DNA of 64,000 nt from Bacteroidota bacterium (GTDB lineage Bacteria; Bacteroidota; Bacteroidia; Chitinophagales; Chitinophagaceae), in contig JAFEAF010000009.1 of the NCBI GenBank assembly GCA_018266555.1, positions 78,286 to 142,285 of the forward strand. Reading direction: 5' to 3'. Shown one piece after another: positions 33,819 to 42,757 of the stretch; the stretch's first letter is position 1; each line of letters opens with the position of its first letter. Both the position numbers and the translations under genes were made by a program. The notes beneath the pieces were generated by a model, which worked only from the letters and a program-made list of their open reading frames with translations, ran no database searches and was not told where the DNA came from.

Positions 33819-34958
33819 TCAGATTTGTTTCAGCGCAGCTTTAAGGAATGGTATCGTGGGAAGCGTTGAAATGATCTTTAGTTCATCTTTAATAGAACTT
33901 TCATTATCTAAAAACCTCAGCACCTGCTGAGGTTTGTTTTTTTTAAATAAGAGGCTGAAAATTTTCTCACCGGGAAGTTTATTATGGGAGAGAATATAAA
34001 GAAGTGTGTTATCATAAAAACGAAATCGTGGAGCTGAAATCGGTTTTTTCAAAAAAGGGTTTCCAAATGAGACGAGCTGCTGCACTAATGCTACAGAATG
34101 CTTTTGAATGAACTGAAACGTATAGCCACTGGATGCTTTCGTCTGGCCACCGGCTGTCCCAATATTTATAATTTTATCTTTTTTTGATGGAGACCGGTAA
34201 TTAGTCATGGGGATAACCCCGAACTCTTCGTCCAGAATTTTATAAGAATCAGTTTTCAAAAACTGACTAATATATTTTTTTAGCCCCTCGTTGTATTGGT
34301 TTCGTTCCAACAGGTGATTGCCGAATAAAGTGAACTCTATTAATGCCTGGGTTGCTGAGAAAGGCATGATATAAACAAAAGCTGTTCCCTGCTCTTGCTT
34401 TACCCTAAAATCCATGAGCACCGGTTTATCAGTTTCAAAAACCGGGAAATCGGTTTCAATGATCCAACCTTTGAAGTGCTGCAGCAGGTTATATTGTGAA
34501 GGTTTCAATACAGGTCTTTCAATTTGAATACTATTGAAAATGTAATCACCCCTAAACGTTTTACCGTTTACAACTATAGCGCCGTTTGTATCTATTTTTT
34601 CAACTTCGCCATAAACAATTTCAAAATTTTTATGCTTACCAATAACACCAAAACAATAATTATAAAAATCAATTCCCCTGATCAACTTGTATTCATAAGG
34701 GGAAAGTTGCAGAAGCCGGGAAATTTTTTCTCCATAATACCAGGCCTGATGCCATTGCCGGTACACTATTGATTCAAACAATCCGGGGTTTGTTTCCCAA
34801 AAACACCAGGTGCGGTCATTCATCTTTTTTACATCCCGATCAACAATTAAAATTTTTTTATCAGAAAACCTTCCGGAATGTATCAAATGCACAGCCAGGC
34901 TAAGCCCCGCACAACCGGCACCTGCAATAATAAAGTCATATTTGAATATAGAGTTCAG
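33819..34958 (-). CDS. crtY: Lycopene beta-cyclase, CrtY type, with a non-standard start
   Basis: Cyclises lycopene to beta-carotene using FAD/NADPH at the membrane. The dinucleotide-binding motif is YDFIIAGAGCAGLSLAVHL, and the CrtY/CrtL signature NDRTWCFWE follows; MPFSATQALIEFTLF and TAGGQTKASSGYTFQFIQ also fit. The first standard start codon is a GTG inside the Rossmann helix, which would delete the motif. Upstream in frame there are only CTG (34958, used here) and ATT (34979, overlapping the crtZ stop as TAATT). Last gene of the carotenoid operon. Confidence 0.85.
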   Translation of the reverse strand: MNSIFKYDFIIAGAGCAGLSLAVHLIHSGRFSDKKILIVDRDVKKMNDRTWCFWETNPGLFESIVYRQWHQAWYYGEKISRLLQLSPYEYKLIRGIDFYNYCFGVIGKHKNFEIVYGEVEKIDTNGAIVVNGKTFRGDYIFNSIQIERPVLKPSQYNLLQHFKGWIIETDFPVFETDKPVLMDFRVKQEQGTAFVYIMPFSATQALIEFTLFGNHLLERNQYNEGLKKYISQFLKTDSYKILDEEFGVIPMTNYRSPSKKDKIINIGTAGGQTKASSGYTFQFIQKHSVALVQQLVSFGNPFLKKPISAPRFRFYDNTLLYILSHNKLPGEKIFSLLFKKNKPQQVLRFLDNESSIKDELKIISTLPTIPFLKAALKQI

Positions 34959-34978
34959 AAATGAAAAGTCGGAATTAA

Positions 34979-35482
34979 TTAGTCTGGTGCGTAAGCAACT
35001 TTTTTTAAACCTGCCATCAGTTTTTTATCAGCACGGATTTTTCTCCAATACTTCGCACCCACATACAGCATACCGAAGCTTTCACCTTCATGACGATCAA
35101 GATGCTTGTGGTGCATTTTATGCGCCCACCGGATAGCTCGTATGTAACCGTTATTACTTTTCGTAAACCATTTAAACCGCTGATGAATGATGACATCATG
35201 CACTATGAAATAAGCAAAACCATAGGTCATAATCCCGAAACCAATGGCCTGCATCCACCATACATGATTGAATGATCCGTAATAAATCAATAAAATACTT
35301 GGAATGGCAAAAATGATAAAGAATGTATCATTTTTTTCAAAAAACCCGGGCTCCACATTGTGATGATCTTTGTGCAGAAACCAGAGGAAACCATGCATCA
35401 CAAATTTATGAGTACACCAGGTCACTCCTTCCATAAATACAAAGGTTCCCCCTAAAATCAATATATAAAACACCGTAATCAT
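34979..35482 (-). CDS. crtZ: Beta-carotene hydroxylase, CrtZ type
   Basis: Di-iron membrane hydroxylase that adds 3-hydroxyl groups to beta-carotene rings, giving zeaxanthin. The 167 aa protein belongs to the fatty acid hydroxylase/sterol desaturase superfamily. The histidine boxes are HKFVMH (His25, His30), HKDHH (37-41), HDVIIH, and HKMHHKHLDRH; four TM helices surround them. It follows idi with 2 nt between stop and start, and leads into crtY. Confidence 0.94.
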   Translation of the reverse strand: MITVFYILILGGTFVFMEGVTWCTHKFVMHGFLWFLHKDHHNVEPGFFEKNDTFFIIFAIPSILLIYYGSFNHVWWMQAIGFGIMTYGFAYFIVHDVIIHQRFKWFTKSNNGYIRAIRWAHKMHHKHLDRHEGESFGMLYVGAKYWRKIRADKKLMAGLKKVAYAPD

Positions 35483-35484
35483 TC

Positions 35485-36024
35485 TTAGGCCATTTTAACT
35501 TGATACCGCTTATTCCACCACATCTCCACCTTTGAAAAGGCTAATTGAAACCGTGCTGTAAATTTTTCGGGGTGCATTATTAAAGCTTGTTTTATTTTCC
35601 TTATATCTTTAAAATAATAATCTATTACTTCTTCCCTGTTACACGTAATTTCTCCGTCATACTGGCCGGCAAATACATGATCAAATTCATATTCGGTCAT
35701 TCCATTATCGAATTCTGCTTTATATATAAAATCAAATATTTGCTCAAGCTTGGTTTCAATCCCCATCTCTTCTCTTAATCTAATGTTGGCCGCAGTCAAA
35801 GTATCTTCCCCGGGCCTTGGATGACTGCAACAGGTATTCGTCCATAGCCCTGCGCTATGATATTTATTCTTTGCCCTTTGTTGCAGAAGCATATCCCCTT
35901 TGCTGTTAAAAATAAAAACACTGAAAGCACGGTGGAGTAATCCTTCTCTATGAGATTGCATTTTACCGGCAAATCCTATAGGTTCATTTATTTCATTGAC
36001 TAATATCACCTGCTGCTTTTCCAT
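35485..36024 (-). CDS. idi: Isopentenyl-diphosphate delta-isomerase, type I
   Basis: Interconverts isopentenyl and dimethylallyl diphosphate to balance precursors for carotenoids. The 179 aa Nudix-fold enzyme has HRAFSVFIFN, WTNTCCSHPRPGE (active-site Cys and metal His) and RLREEMGIE of the Nudix motif, with YEFDHVFAG later. It sits between crtB and crtZ with gaps of 1-2 nt, consistent with tight co-expression. Confidence 0.95.
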   Translation of the reverse strand: MEKQQVILVNEINEPIGFAGKMQSHREGLLHRAFSVFIFNSKGDMLLQQRAKNKYHSAGLWTNTCCSHPRPGEDTLTAANIRLREEMGIETKLEQIFDFIYKAEFDNGMTEYEFDHVFAGQYDGEITCNREEVIDYYFKDIRKIKQALIMHPEKFTARFQLAFSKVEMWWNKRYQVKMA

Positions 36025-36025
36025 A

Positions 36026-36862
36026 TCAAATCAATTTTAATTGATTCTTTACCCCGGCACTCAAAATAATGAGTGCTTTATTCAAATTCGGAATGCCTAT
36101 TCTTTCATTAAAAATCCGTTCGGGGCGTAAGCGTTTAATTTTTTTAAATAAACTTGAATAATAACGATATGCTACATATACGCCAAATCTTGCTTTCACC
36201 GGTAATTGCATAATGCCCTGGTAAGCTCGGCTAAAATCATGAGCAATATCTTCTTCAATTTCCATCTTCTCCTTGCTTGTAAAATTCACAAAATCACATC
36301 CGGGAAAATAAACTCTCGACAAATCTGAATAATCGGCTTTTATATCCCGAAGGAAATTGACTTTTTGAAAAGCAGCTCCCAGGGCTTTGGCAGGCTCTTT
36401 CAATTTTTCAAATAGTTCTTTGTCCCCCTGACAAAAAATAGTTAGACACATTAAACCTACAGATTCAGCAGATCCATAAATATATTCCTCGTATTCATTT
36501 TTGCAGTACTTTTTTTTGGAAAGATCAAGTTGCATACTATTAAAAAAGGAATGGATCAAATCAGTATTTATTTTAAAATCATTTACTGTTTTTTGAAAAC
36601 TGTTTAATATCGGGTTAAGGCTAAGGCCCTGCTCAATTGCGTTAAAAGTCTCTTTTTTATATGACAGAAGAAAATATGATTTATCATGATCATGAAATGT
36701 GTCCACAATTTCATCAGCTAATCTTACAAACCCATAAATATTATAAATAGGTGCCTGCAAATCTTTATGCAATAACCGTATAGCAGATGAGAACGAAGTG
36801 CTGTAGTTACGGGTTACTATCTTACTGCAATCTTCGCTTACTTTATTAAATAATTGCATCAT
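36026..36862 (-). CDS. crtB: Phytoene synthase
   Basis: Condenses two geranylgeranyl diphosphates to phytoene. The 278 aa protein has two Asp-rich Mg-diphosphate motifs, DEIVD (with FHDHDKSYF after) and the second one in VNFLRDIKADYSDLSRVYFP, plus the N-terminal RNYSTSFSSAIRLL helix. Squalene synthase would be longer and carry a membrane tail, so phytoene synthase is preferred, also from the operon. I start at ATG 36862; a TTG six codons upstream abuts crtI. No GGPP synthase gene is in the window. Confidence 0.93.
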   Translation of the reverse strand: MMQLFNKVSEDCSKIVTRNYSTSFSSAIRLLHKDLQAPIYNIYGFVRLADEIVDTFHDHDKSYFLLSYKKETFNAIEQGLSLNPILNSFQKTVNDFKINTDLIHSFFNSMQLDLSKKKYCKNEYEEYIYGSAESVGLMCLTIFCQGDKELFEKLKEPAKALGAAFQKVNFLRDIKADYSDLSRVYFPGCDFVNFTSKEKMEIEEDIAHDFSRAYQGIMQLPVKARFGVYVAYRYYSSLFKKIKRLRPERIFNERIGIPNLNKALIILSAGVKNQLKLI

Positions 36863-36881
36863 AGATTGTAAATTACTCAAA

Positions 36882-38357
36882 TTATCTGAATGCTTTTATT
36901 ACTTCAGTGGAAACCACCTCTCCGCTGATAAGGCTGGGAGGTACTCCCGGACCAGGAACAGTTAACTGACCGGTATAAAATAAATTCTTTATTTTTTTGC
37001 TTCGGCATGAAGGCTTGAGAAAAGCTGTTTGTCGAAACGTATTGGCTAACCCATACGCATTGCCTTTAAAAGAATTATATTCAGAAACGAAATCGCTGAC
37101 TGAATAGGTTCTCTTATAAGCCACAAAATTTTCCACGGGCTCCCCAAAATGTTTTTCCATTCTTTTGAGAATAAGTTTAAAATAGTGATCCCTCACGGAA
37201 TCCGAATCATCACCAAGTCCTGCGGCTATGGGAATTAAAAAAACAAGATTTTCACAGCCGGGAGGGGCAACAGAAGAATCCGTTACTGATGCAGCGCTTA
37301 TATAAAATAAAGGATTCGTAGGCCATCGAGGTTCAGAATATATTTCTTGCCCATGTAACGCAAACGGCACATCAAAAAACAAGGAGTGATGGGAAAGATT
37401 TCTTAACTTTTTATTCAAGCCCACATAATACAACAGGCAAGAGGGAGCCATTACACGGTTGCTCCAATATTTTTCCGAATAGCTTCGGTATTTTTTCTGC
37501 AACAGTTTAGTTTCCGTAAAATGATAATCAGCGCCACTTATTATAACATCTGCATTGAAAACATTTTTATTTGTCTTTATTTTTTTTGCCATCCCTTTGT
37601 CTACAATAATTTCCTCAGCCCTCTCATCAAAATAAAATTGTACGCCTAACTCTTGTGCCAGTAGATACATTCCTTCTACAACCGCATACATTCCTCCTTT
37701 GGGATACCAGGTGCCCCCATGAATATCTGCATAATTCATCAGGCTGTAAAGGGCAGGTGTGTTTTCCGGTAATGCTCCCAAAAACAAAGCCGGGAACTCC
37801 AATAACTGGCGAAGCCTGGGGCTTTTGAATTTTTTTTGAATTTGTTTTTGAATAGAAGAAAATATATTCATCCGGAAAACACCCTTTATCATTTCAGGGA
37901 CAAAAAATTCGGCAATTGATTTTCCTGGTTTATAAACAAACCGGTTGATACCTGCATCATATTTATAAGCAGCATCGGCCAGATATTTTTCAAGCAGAAT
38001 ACCACTACCTTTTTCAATTGATTCAAATGTTCTTTTTAATTCGTGAATACCAGCCGGAATATCTGTGTATCCATCCTCCCAATAAACCCGGTAGGAGGGG
38101 TTCAATCTTTGCAATGAATAATAATCAGAAACTTTTTTCCCAAAATGAGCAAAATATTTTTCAAAGACATCCGGCATCCAGTAAAAACTGGGGCCTTTAT
38201 CAAAAATAAAACCGGACTCTTTCAATTGACCGGCACGGCCTCCGGGATTGCTGTTTTTTTCAATCACAGTTACCTTCCACCCCGCTTTTGCCATGAAAGT
38301 TGCTGCAGATAATCCGGCAAAACCGCTACCAATTACAATGATAGATTTTACAGCCAC
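36882..38357 (-). CDS. crtI: Phytoene desaturase
   Basis: FAD-dependent CrtI-type desaturase that converts phytoene to lycopene. The 491 aa protein has an N-terminal FAD motif IIVIGSGFAGLSAATFMA, VIEKNSNPGGRAGQ and KGPSFYW, and a C-terminal FYTGQLTVPGPGVPPSLISG. Its start codon is GTG (38357), since the FAD motif begins six codons later and no upstream ATG is in frame. It lies 9 nt after the ECF sigma gene. Confidence 0.95.
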   Translation of the reverse strand: MAVKSIIVIGSGFAGLSAATFMAKAGWKVTVIEKNSNPGGRAGQLKESGFIFDKGPSFYWMPDVFEKYFAHFGKKVSDYYSLQRLNPSYRVYWEDGYTDIPAGIHELKRTFESIEKGSGILLEKYLADAAYKYDAGINRFVYKPGKSIAEFFVPEMIKGVFRMNIFSSIQKQIQKKFKSPRLRQLLEFPALFLGALPENTPALYSLMNYADIHGGTWYPKGGMYAVVEGMYLLAQELGVQFYFDERAEEIIVDKGMAKKIKTNKNVFNADVIISGADYHFTETKLLQKKYRSYSEKYWSNRVMAPSCLLYYVGLNKKLRNLSHHSLFFDVPFALHGQEIYSEPRWPTNPLFYISAASVTDSSVAPPGCENLVFLIPIAAGLGDDSDSVRDHYFKLILKRMEKHFGEPVENFVAYKRTYSVSDFVSEYNSFKGNAYGLANTFRQTAFLKPSCRSKKIKNLFYTGQLTVPGPGVPPSLISGEVVSTEVIKAFR

Positions 38358-38366
38358 AAATTTTTT

Positions 38367-38897
38367 TTAACCTCTTGCGATCTGTTCCTTGAGAAGTTTT
38401 CGGGCAAAATGTATCCTGCTTTTGATGGTTCCAAGCGGTTCATGTAAAATTTCCGCAATCTCCTGGTATTTATATCCATCAAAATACAATTGAAACGGGT
38501 TTTTAAATATTTCAGGGAGATGTTCGATAGCCAGGCGGATTTCTTTGATATGTATATTAGCTTCAGCCTGGTTTGGAACGGATGCCTGGCGGAGGTTGAT
38601 CAGGAAATCTCCCGGCGTATTATCAAAAATGGTTTTTTGTCTTGCATTCCTTCGATAATTATTAATAAAAATATTGCGCATTATGGTATAAAGCCATGCC
38701 CTGATATTGGTGCCGGAATGATATTTTTCCCGGTTTACCAAAGCTTTATAGAGTGTTTCCTGGAATAAATCATTGGCGGAGTCAGAATCTTTGGTCAGGT
38801 TTATCGCAAAGGGCCTGAGAAAATCAGCATTACTTAACAGTAAATCATTAAAACCACCGGTGTTCATATCATTCCTTAATTCTGTCTTCATCTTCAT
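38367..38897 (-). CDS. ECF-type RNA polymerase sigma factor heading the carotenoid operon
   Basis: A 176 aa sigma-70 family protein. Region 2 lies at about 20-90 (TKDSDSANDLFQETLYKALV, IRAWLYTIMRNIFINNYRR) and region 4 at about 118-172 (LPEIFKNPFQLYFDGYKYQE, IAEILHEPLGTIKSRIHFAR). It is the first gene of the operon with crtI, crtB, idi, crtZ and crtY. No anti-sigma gene accompanies it. By position it may control carotenoid production, perhaps in response to light or stress as CarQ does in myxobacteria, but that is inference. CAAATTTA just upstream is a possible -7 box, too close to the start to be convincing. Confidence 0.9.
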   Translation of the reverse strand: MKMKTELRNDMNTGGFNDLLLSNADFLRPFAINLTKDSDSANDLFQETLYKALVNREKYHSGTNIRAWLYTIMRNIFINNYRRNARQKTIFDNTPGDFLINLRQASVPNQAEANIHIKEIRLAIEHLPEIFKNPFQLYFDGYKYQEIAEILHEPLGTIKSRIHFARKLLKEQIARG

Positions 38898-39038
38898 TCA
38901 AATTTAATCAATAAAGTATAAAAAATTACACAAGCATTTTTGAATTAACTGAAAAACAACATGGAAGTGAACACAAAAAATGATCCGAATGAAAATTGAT
39001 GGTAAAATGTCAGAATATGGGTGGAAAAATTAAGCAGG

Positions 39039-39776
39039 CTATAATTGTGTATTTATAAGAGTGCAGGAATCAAGTAATTTTTTTAACCCGTTCACCATAG
39101 ACGAATCCTGCAGGCGTTTCAATTGCTGTAGATTATGAAGATCGGTGCCGGCAAGATTATAATATCCTTTTTTAATGAGATAATGTGCCAGATCGCTGAC
39201 AGATTTTCCGTAAAGGCCGGTTAATGAAAGAAGGTTTATTTGAAATAAGCATCCAAGGCCTTTTAATTCATCATAAAAATCTTTTGCATTTTCAAGATAA
39301 ATGTACCGCTCCGGATGCGCCAGCACCGGTTGATACCCCTGCATTTGCATATCGAATAAAATATTTTTGATACTGAAGGAAGGGAATGCCATTGAAAATT
39401 CGACTAAAACCATTTTCTTGCTAATGGTAAGCAGAGGTTCAGTTTTACGCAGTAATTCAGACACATGATCATCAAGAAAATATTCTGCCGCTGCATGAAT
39501 TTCCACATCTACACCTTCCAATTGAACCGCTTTCTTTAAACGTTCTAATCCACTCAGTATAATTTCCGGAGTGTTTTGATACATATCCCAAAGAATATGC
39601 GGTGTAGTGATCAGTTTTTTAAACCCGAGGTCCATCATTCCTTTAATAAGCTCTAAAGAATTTACCACATCCCGTGCGCCATCATCAATACCCGGTATAA
39701 GATGAGAATGCATGTCAGCTCCTAATATGCTGAAATCAAGTTCATCCCGTTTGGATCTTGAAAATATTTTAAGCAT
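39039..39776 (-). CDS. CpsB/CapC-type tyrosine-protein phosphatase, PHP fold
   Basis: A metal-dependent phosphatase that in other bacteria dephosphorylates the Wzc/CpsD tyrosine kinase controlling capsule length. The 245 aa protein has PHP metal-binding motifs DMHSHLIPGIDDGARD, TTPH, AAEYFLDDH, HPERY and GTDLHN. It is the last gene of the polysaccharide locus. No cognate tyrosine kinase gene is in the window. Confidence 0.92.
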   Translation of the reverse strand: MLKIFSRSKRDELDFSILGADMHSHLIPGIDDGARDVVNSLELIKGMMDLGFKKLITTPHILWDMYQNTPEIILSGLERLKKAVQLEGVDVEIHAAAEYFLDDHVSELLRKTEPLLTISKKMVLVEFSMAFPSFSIKNILFDMQMQGYQPVLAHPERYIYLENAKDFYDELKGLGCLFQINLLSLTGLYGKSVSDLAHYLIKKGYYNLAGTDLHNLQQLKRLQDSSMVNGLKKLLDSCTLINTQL

Positions 39777-39835
39777 GATGTATAGCTTATAAACCGAAAT
39801 TAGTTATTTATTAGAATTACGAACCGAAACATTAT

Positions 39836-40492
39836 TTAAAAGTTTCTCCTGGGCAAAGAAGGAAATATTTTATATATCAAATTGCTAAATGAAAAGAATA
39901 AGCCCCACCCTGTCAGAAAAATAATCGCCAGGTCAGTATAAAATGATTTGTTTTCCTGGTACCATTGTTCTACCCTCCCTTTATAGTCAAATATCTTTCG
40001 GTAAGTTTCCTGAATATTCTTACTTTCAGAAACAATTTTCTCCTCATCCCGAAAAATAACGGATCCAACCCCGGTAATACCGGGCGGTGAATCATAAACA
40101 ACAGCTTTAACATCCTCCGAATATTGCTCAAAACTTTTCTGCATTAATGGGCGTGGGCCGACAATGCTCATATTACCCACAAACACATTAATGAGTTGCG
40201 GCAACTCGTTTATCTTTGTCCTTCGCAGAAAGCGACCTACTTTCGTTACCCTGGGATCATTACGCAGGGTGATTTCCCCGGTGCCAAGATTAGGACTGTC
40301 TTTTATCATGGTAGCAAATTTCCAGATGCGAAACTCTTTATTTTTATATCCCACTCTTTTTTGTCCATAGAAAACTTCATGTTCGCCTGTAAACAATAAA
40401 ATTATAATCAACGGAAGCATGAATGGCAATAAAAGAATAATTGCAATCAAGGAAAATAGAAAATCAAAAAAACGTTTTATAATTCGATACAT
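39836..40492 (-). CDS. Initiating sugar-phosphate transferase, PglC/WcaJ C-domain type
   Basis: Transfers the first sugar phosphate to undecaprenyl phosphate at the cytoplasmic face. The 218 aa protein is the small monotopic form: an N-terminal re-entrant helix ([20 protein letters not shown]), then [20 protein letters not shown], the [12 protein letters not shown] motif and [10 protein letters not shown] with the catalytic region. A hydrophobic C-terminal segment follows at about 180-205. The neighbouring aminotransferase and PglD-like acetyltransferase suggest an acetamido amino sugar as first residue (inference). Confidence 0.93.
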   Translation of the reverse strand: MYRIIKRFFDFLFSLIAIILLLPFMLPLIIILLFTGEHEVFYGQKRVGYKNKEFRIWKFATMIKDSPNLGTGEITLRNDPRVTKVGRFLRRTKINELPQLINVFVGNMSIVGPRPLMQKSFEQYSEDVKAVVYDSPPGITGVGSVIFRDEEKIVSESKNIQETYRKIFDYKGRVEQWYQENKSFYTDLAIIFLTGWGLFFSFSNLIYKIFPSLPRRNF

Positions 40493-40503
40493 AGCTTTAA
40501 TTA

Positions 40504-40529
40504 AAAACCCCTCAAAGATGAGGGGTTTT
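40504..40529. terminator. Strong hairpin between the aminotransferase and sugar transferase genes
   Basis: AAAACCCCTC and GAGGGGTTTT form a perfect 10-bp stem with a 6-nt loop and A/T runs on both sides. It lies 20 nt past the aminotransferase stop, inside the polysaccharide locus. It looks like a bidirectional terminator or attenuator. Confidence 0.7.
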
Positions 40530-40549
40530 GAGCAATTTTATATTAGCTG

Positions 40550-41683
40550 TCATTGATAAACTGATCTAATTTTCTCAGAAACAGAAGCCATTTCTTCATC
40601 CCGGATGTTTGTGGAACATGGAATGCTCAGGCAACGTTTGTAGATATAATCGGAACAGTCATTGTGATTGAAATAAATATTTTGAGCAAACATGGGCAAC
40701 TGGTTCATAGGTACCCAAAACGGCCTTGACTGCATTTCATTATCATTAAGAATTTTCAGCACTTCTTTTTGTTTTTCAGTCATAATGGTAAATAGCCAGT
40801 AATTAGGGTCTGTTTCTTCCTGAACTTTTTGAAACCGGATATCTCCTGTTCCGTTCAGCTCTTTTTTGTAAAATGTATCAATTTCTTTTTTCCGTTTTAC
40901 AAAGGAAGGTAACAATTCTAATTGTGCCACTCCCATGGCTGCCAGCACATTTACTAACCGGAAATTATAACCAATTTCATCATGTTTGTATTCGAAAGGA
41001 TCACTTTTTGCCTGTGTAGTAAGGTGCTTTGCTTTTTTGGCCAGGTCTTCATCATTGGTAACGATGACACCGCCACCGCCTGTAGTTATAATTTTATTTC
41101 CATTAAAACTGAAACAGCCCATCGAACCAAAACCACCCGTATGTTTTCCTTTATAAAATGTTCCCAGGGATTCAGTAGCATCTTCAATAACTTTCAAATT
41201 ATATTTCTTTGCAATGGCAAGCAGTTTATCAATATCACAAACATTACCGAGAACATGAACAGGAAGGATACACCGGATTGCTCTCCCGTCACGAACACAG
41301 AACAATTCTCCATTTTTTTCATCGGTTTCATTTTCCAAAAACTCTTCCAGCAAATCCAAATCCATTTGCCATGTTTCTTCGTCCACATCAATGAGGATGG
41401 GATCAGCGTTATTGTATTTAATTGCATTTATAGTTGCAATAAAAGTTACATTAGGGGCAATGACGTAATCATCCCGTTTTACACCGGTAAGTAATAATGC
41501 AATGTGCAAAGCAGCAGTTCCATTGCTGGTGGCCACTCCGTATTTACAGCCGGTATATTCCGCCATCATATTTTCAAATTTAGAAACGTAAGAACCTACG
41601 GATGAAACCCACCCGGTATCCAAACACTCTTTTACATATTTCCATTCATTGCCTGAAATATTCGGCCCGGAAAGTAGCAACAT
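40550..41683 (-). CDS. DegT/DnrJ/EryC1/StrS aminotransferase (LegC-like)
   Basis: PLP-dependent sugar aminotransferase that adds an amino group to a keto-sugar nucleotide. The 377 aa protein has PLP lysine in SFNGNKIITTGGGGVIVTN, ATSNGTAALHIAL for phosphate binding, IAPNVTFIATINAI and EDATESLGTFYKGKHTGGFG. The N-terminus LLSGPNISGNEWKYV resembles the LegC/PglE subgroup acting on 4-keto sugars. The nearby NeuD/PglD acetyltransferase fits a 4-acetamido product. Confidence 0.92.
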   Translation of the reverse strand: MLLLSGPNISGNEWKYVKECLDTGWVSSVGSYVSKFENMMAEYTGCKYGVATSNGTAALHIALLLTGVKRDDYVIAPNVTFIATINAIKYNNADPILIDVDEETWQMDLDLLEEFLENETDEKNGELFCVRDGRAIRCILPVHVLGNVCDIDKLLAIAKKYNLKVIEDATESLGTFYKGKHTGGFGSMGCFSFNGNKIITTGGGGVIVTNDEDLAKKAKHLTTQAKSDPFEYKHDEIGYNFRLVNVLAAMGVAQLELLPSFVKRKKEIDTFYKKELNGTGDIRFQKVQEETDPNYWLFTIMTEKQKEVLKILNDNEMQSRPFWVPMNQLPMFAQNIYFNHNDCSDYIYKRCLSIPCSTNIRDEEMASVSEKIRSVYQ

Positions 41684-41722
41684 AATTCGAGGACTAATTT
41701 TTAAAGTAAGAAAAGATTTATC

Positions 41723-42697
41723 TCAAATATTCCTAAACTTTGGAGAAAACGGATCTGTAATAATTCCGCTGCGCATCAGTTTAATAATTTCCCGGATGCC
41801 ATCAGGAACTTTTTTAGTAATGGTAAAGCCCAGCTCTTTTTTTATTTTATCGCAGTTCACCCTGTAATCTCTCGGGTCTTCTGTTTTTTCCACATACTTA
41901 GCTTTTGCCCCTTGTATTTGTTTTTGAATTTCTTCCATCAGCATCCGCTTGGAATAATTCTCAGATGTATCACCGACATTGAAAACGTTTGCTCTCACTT
42001 TTTGTTCGGGTGAATCAAAAATCAGCATCACGGATCTTGCCAAATCATCAACATGGCAATAAGGCCGGTTAAACTGGGGCCCCCAAATTTCCTGTTCACC
42101 CGTTAAGCAAACATTCCGGGTAAACTCATTTACTGTTAAGTCAAATCGTATTCTTGGTGAAAAGCCATACACGGTAGAAAAACGCAAAGCGGTACCACAC
42201 ATCCGGGATTCCTTATTTTCTTTCAACAAAAAATTTTCAAACTTTACTTTTAACTCAGCATATAATGATACGGGGCGCAGTTCAGAATTTTCATCTACAA
42301 ATGAATTAGGATCGGACATCTTACCATAGTTGCTGCAGGTAGAAGCAAAAACAAATCGCTCCACTCCTGCCTGTTCTGCCTTTTTAAAAAAGGAAACAGA
42401 AGCGGACCAGTTCACTTCTTTAGCTTCGTCTGAAAATTTGGAGCAGGCGGGATCACCAACAATGGCAGCAAGGTGGGCCACATAATTAATTCCTTTCAAT
42501 GCATTGCCCATATCTGCATCATTTCGCAGATCGCCTTTCACAAATTCAAAATTCGGATGCTGTGCAATATCATACAATGCTTCTCCGCCAAATTTTAGAG
42601 AATCAACAACACGAACAGAATATCCGCTGTTCAATAAAATTCGGCTTAGAACAGATCCGATATATCCTGCACCACCTGTAACAAGTACTTTCTTCAT
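41723..42697 (-). CDS. NAD-dependent sugar epimerase/dehydratase (extended SDR)
   Basis: A 324 aa protein with the N-terminal NAD motif VTGGAGYIGSVLSRIL, AHLAAIVGDPACS, and the SDR active site with STCSNYGKM and YAELKVKFE (YxxxK with Lys present). HVDDLARSVMLIF and NVFNVGDTSENYSK near the C-terminus are typical of nucleotide-sugar epimerases or reductases. The substrate cannot be told from sequence. It lies 39 nt upstream of the aminotransferase. Confidence 0.88.
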   Translation of the reverse strand: MKKVLVTGGAGYIGSVLSRILLNSGYSVRVVDSLKFGGEALYDIAQHPNFEFVKGDLRNDADMGNALKGINYVAHLAAIVGDPACSKFSDEAKEVNWSASVSFFKKAEQAGVERFVFASTCSNYGKMSDPNSFVDENSELRPVSLYAELKVKFENFLLKENKESRMCGTALRFSTVYGFSPRIRFDLTVNEFTRNVCLTGEQEIWGPQFNRPYCHVDDLARSVMLIFDSPEQKVRANVFNVGDTSENYSKRMLMEEIQKQIQGAKAKYVEKTEDPRDYRVNCDKIKKELGFTITKKVPDGIREIIKLMRSGIITDPFSPKFRNI

Positions 42698-42757
42698 AAG
42701 ATAATTTCGCTGATTGATTTAGTAAATAAATACTCCCTGGTATCCTGCTTTAAATTG

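Noticed and set aside
38899..38906. CAAATTTA next to the carotenoid sigma start codon, a possible -7 box
   Set aside because: It lies 2 nt from the ATG and the nearest TTG is 24 nt further away, so the geometry is poor.
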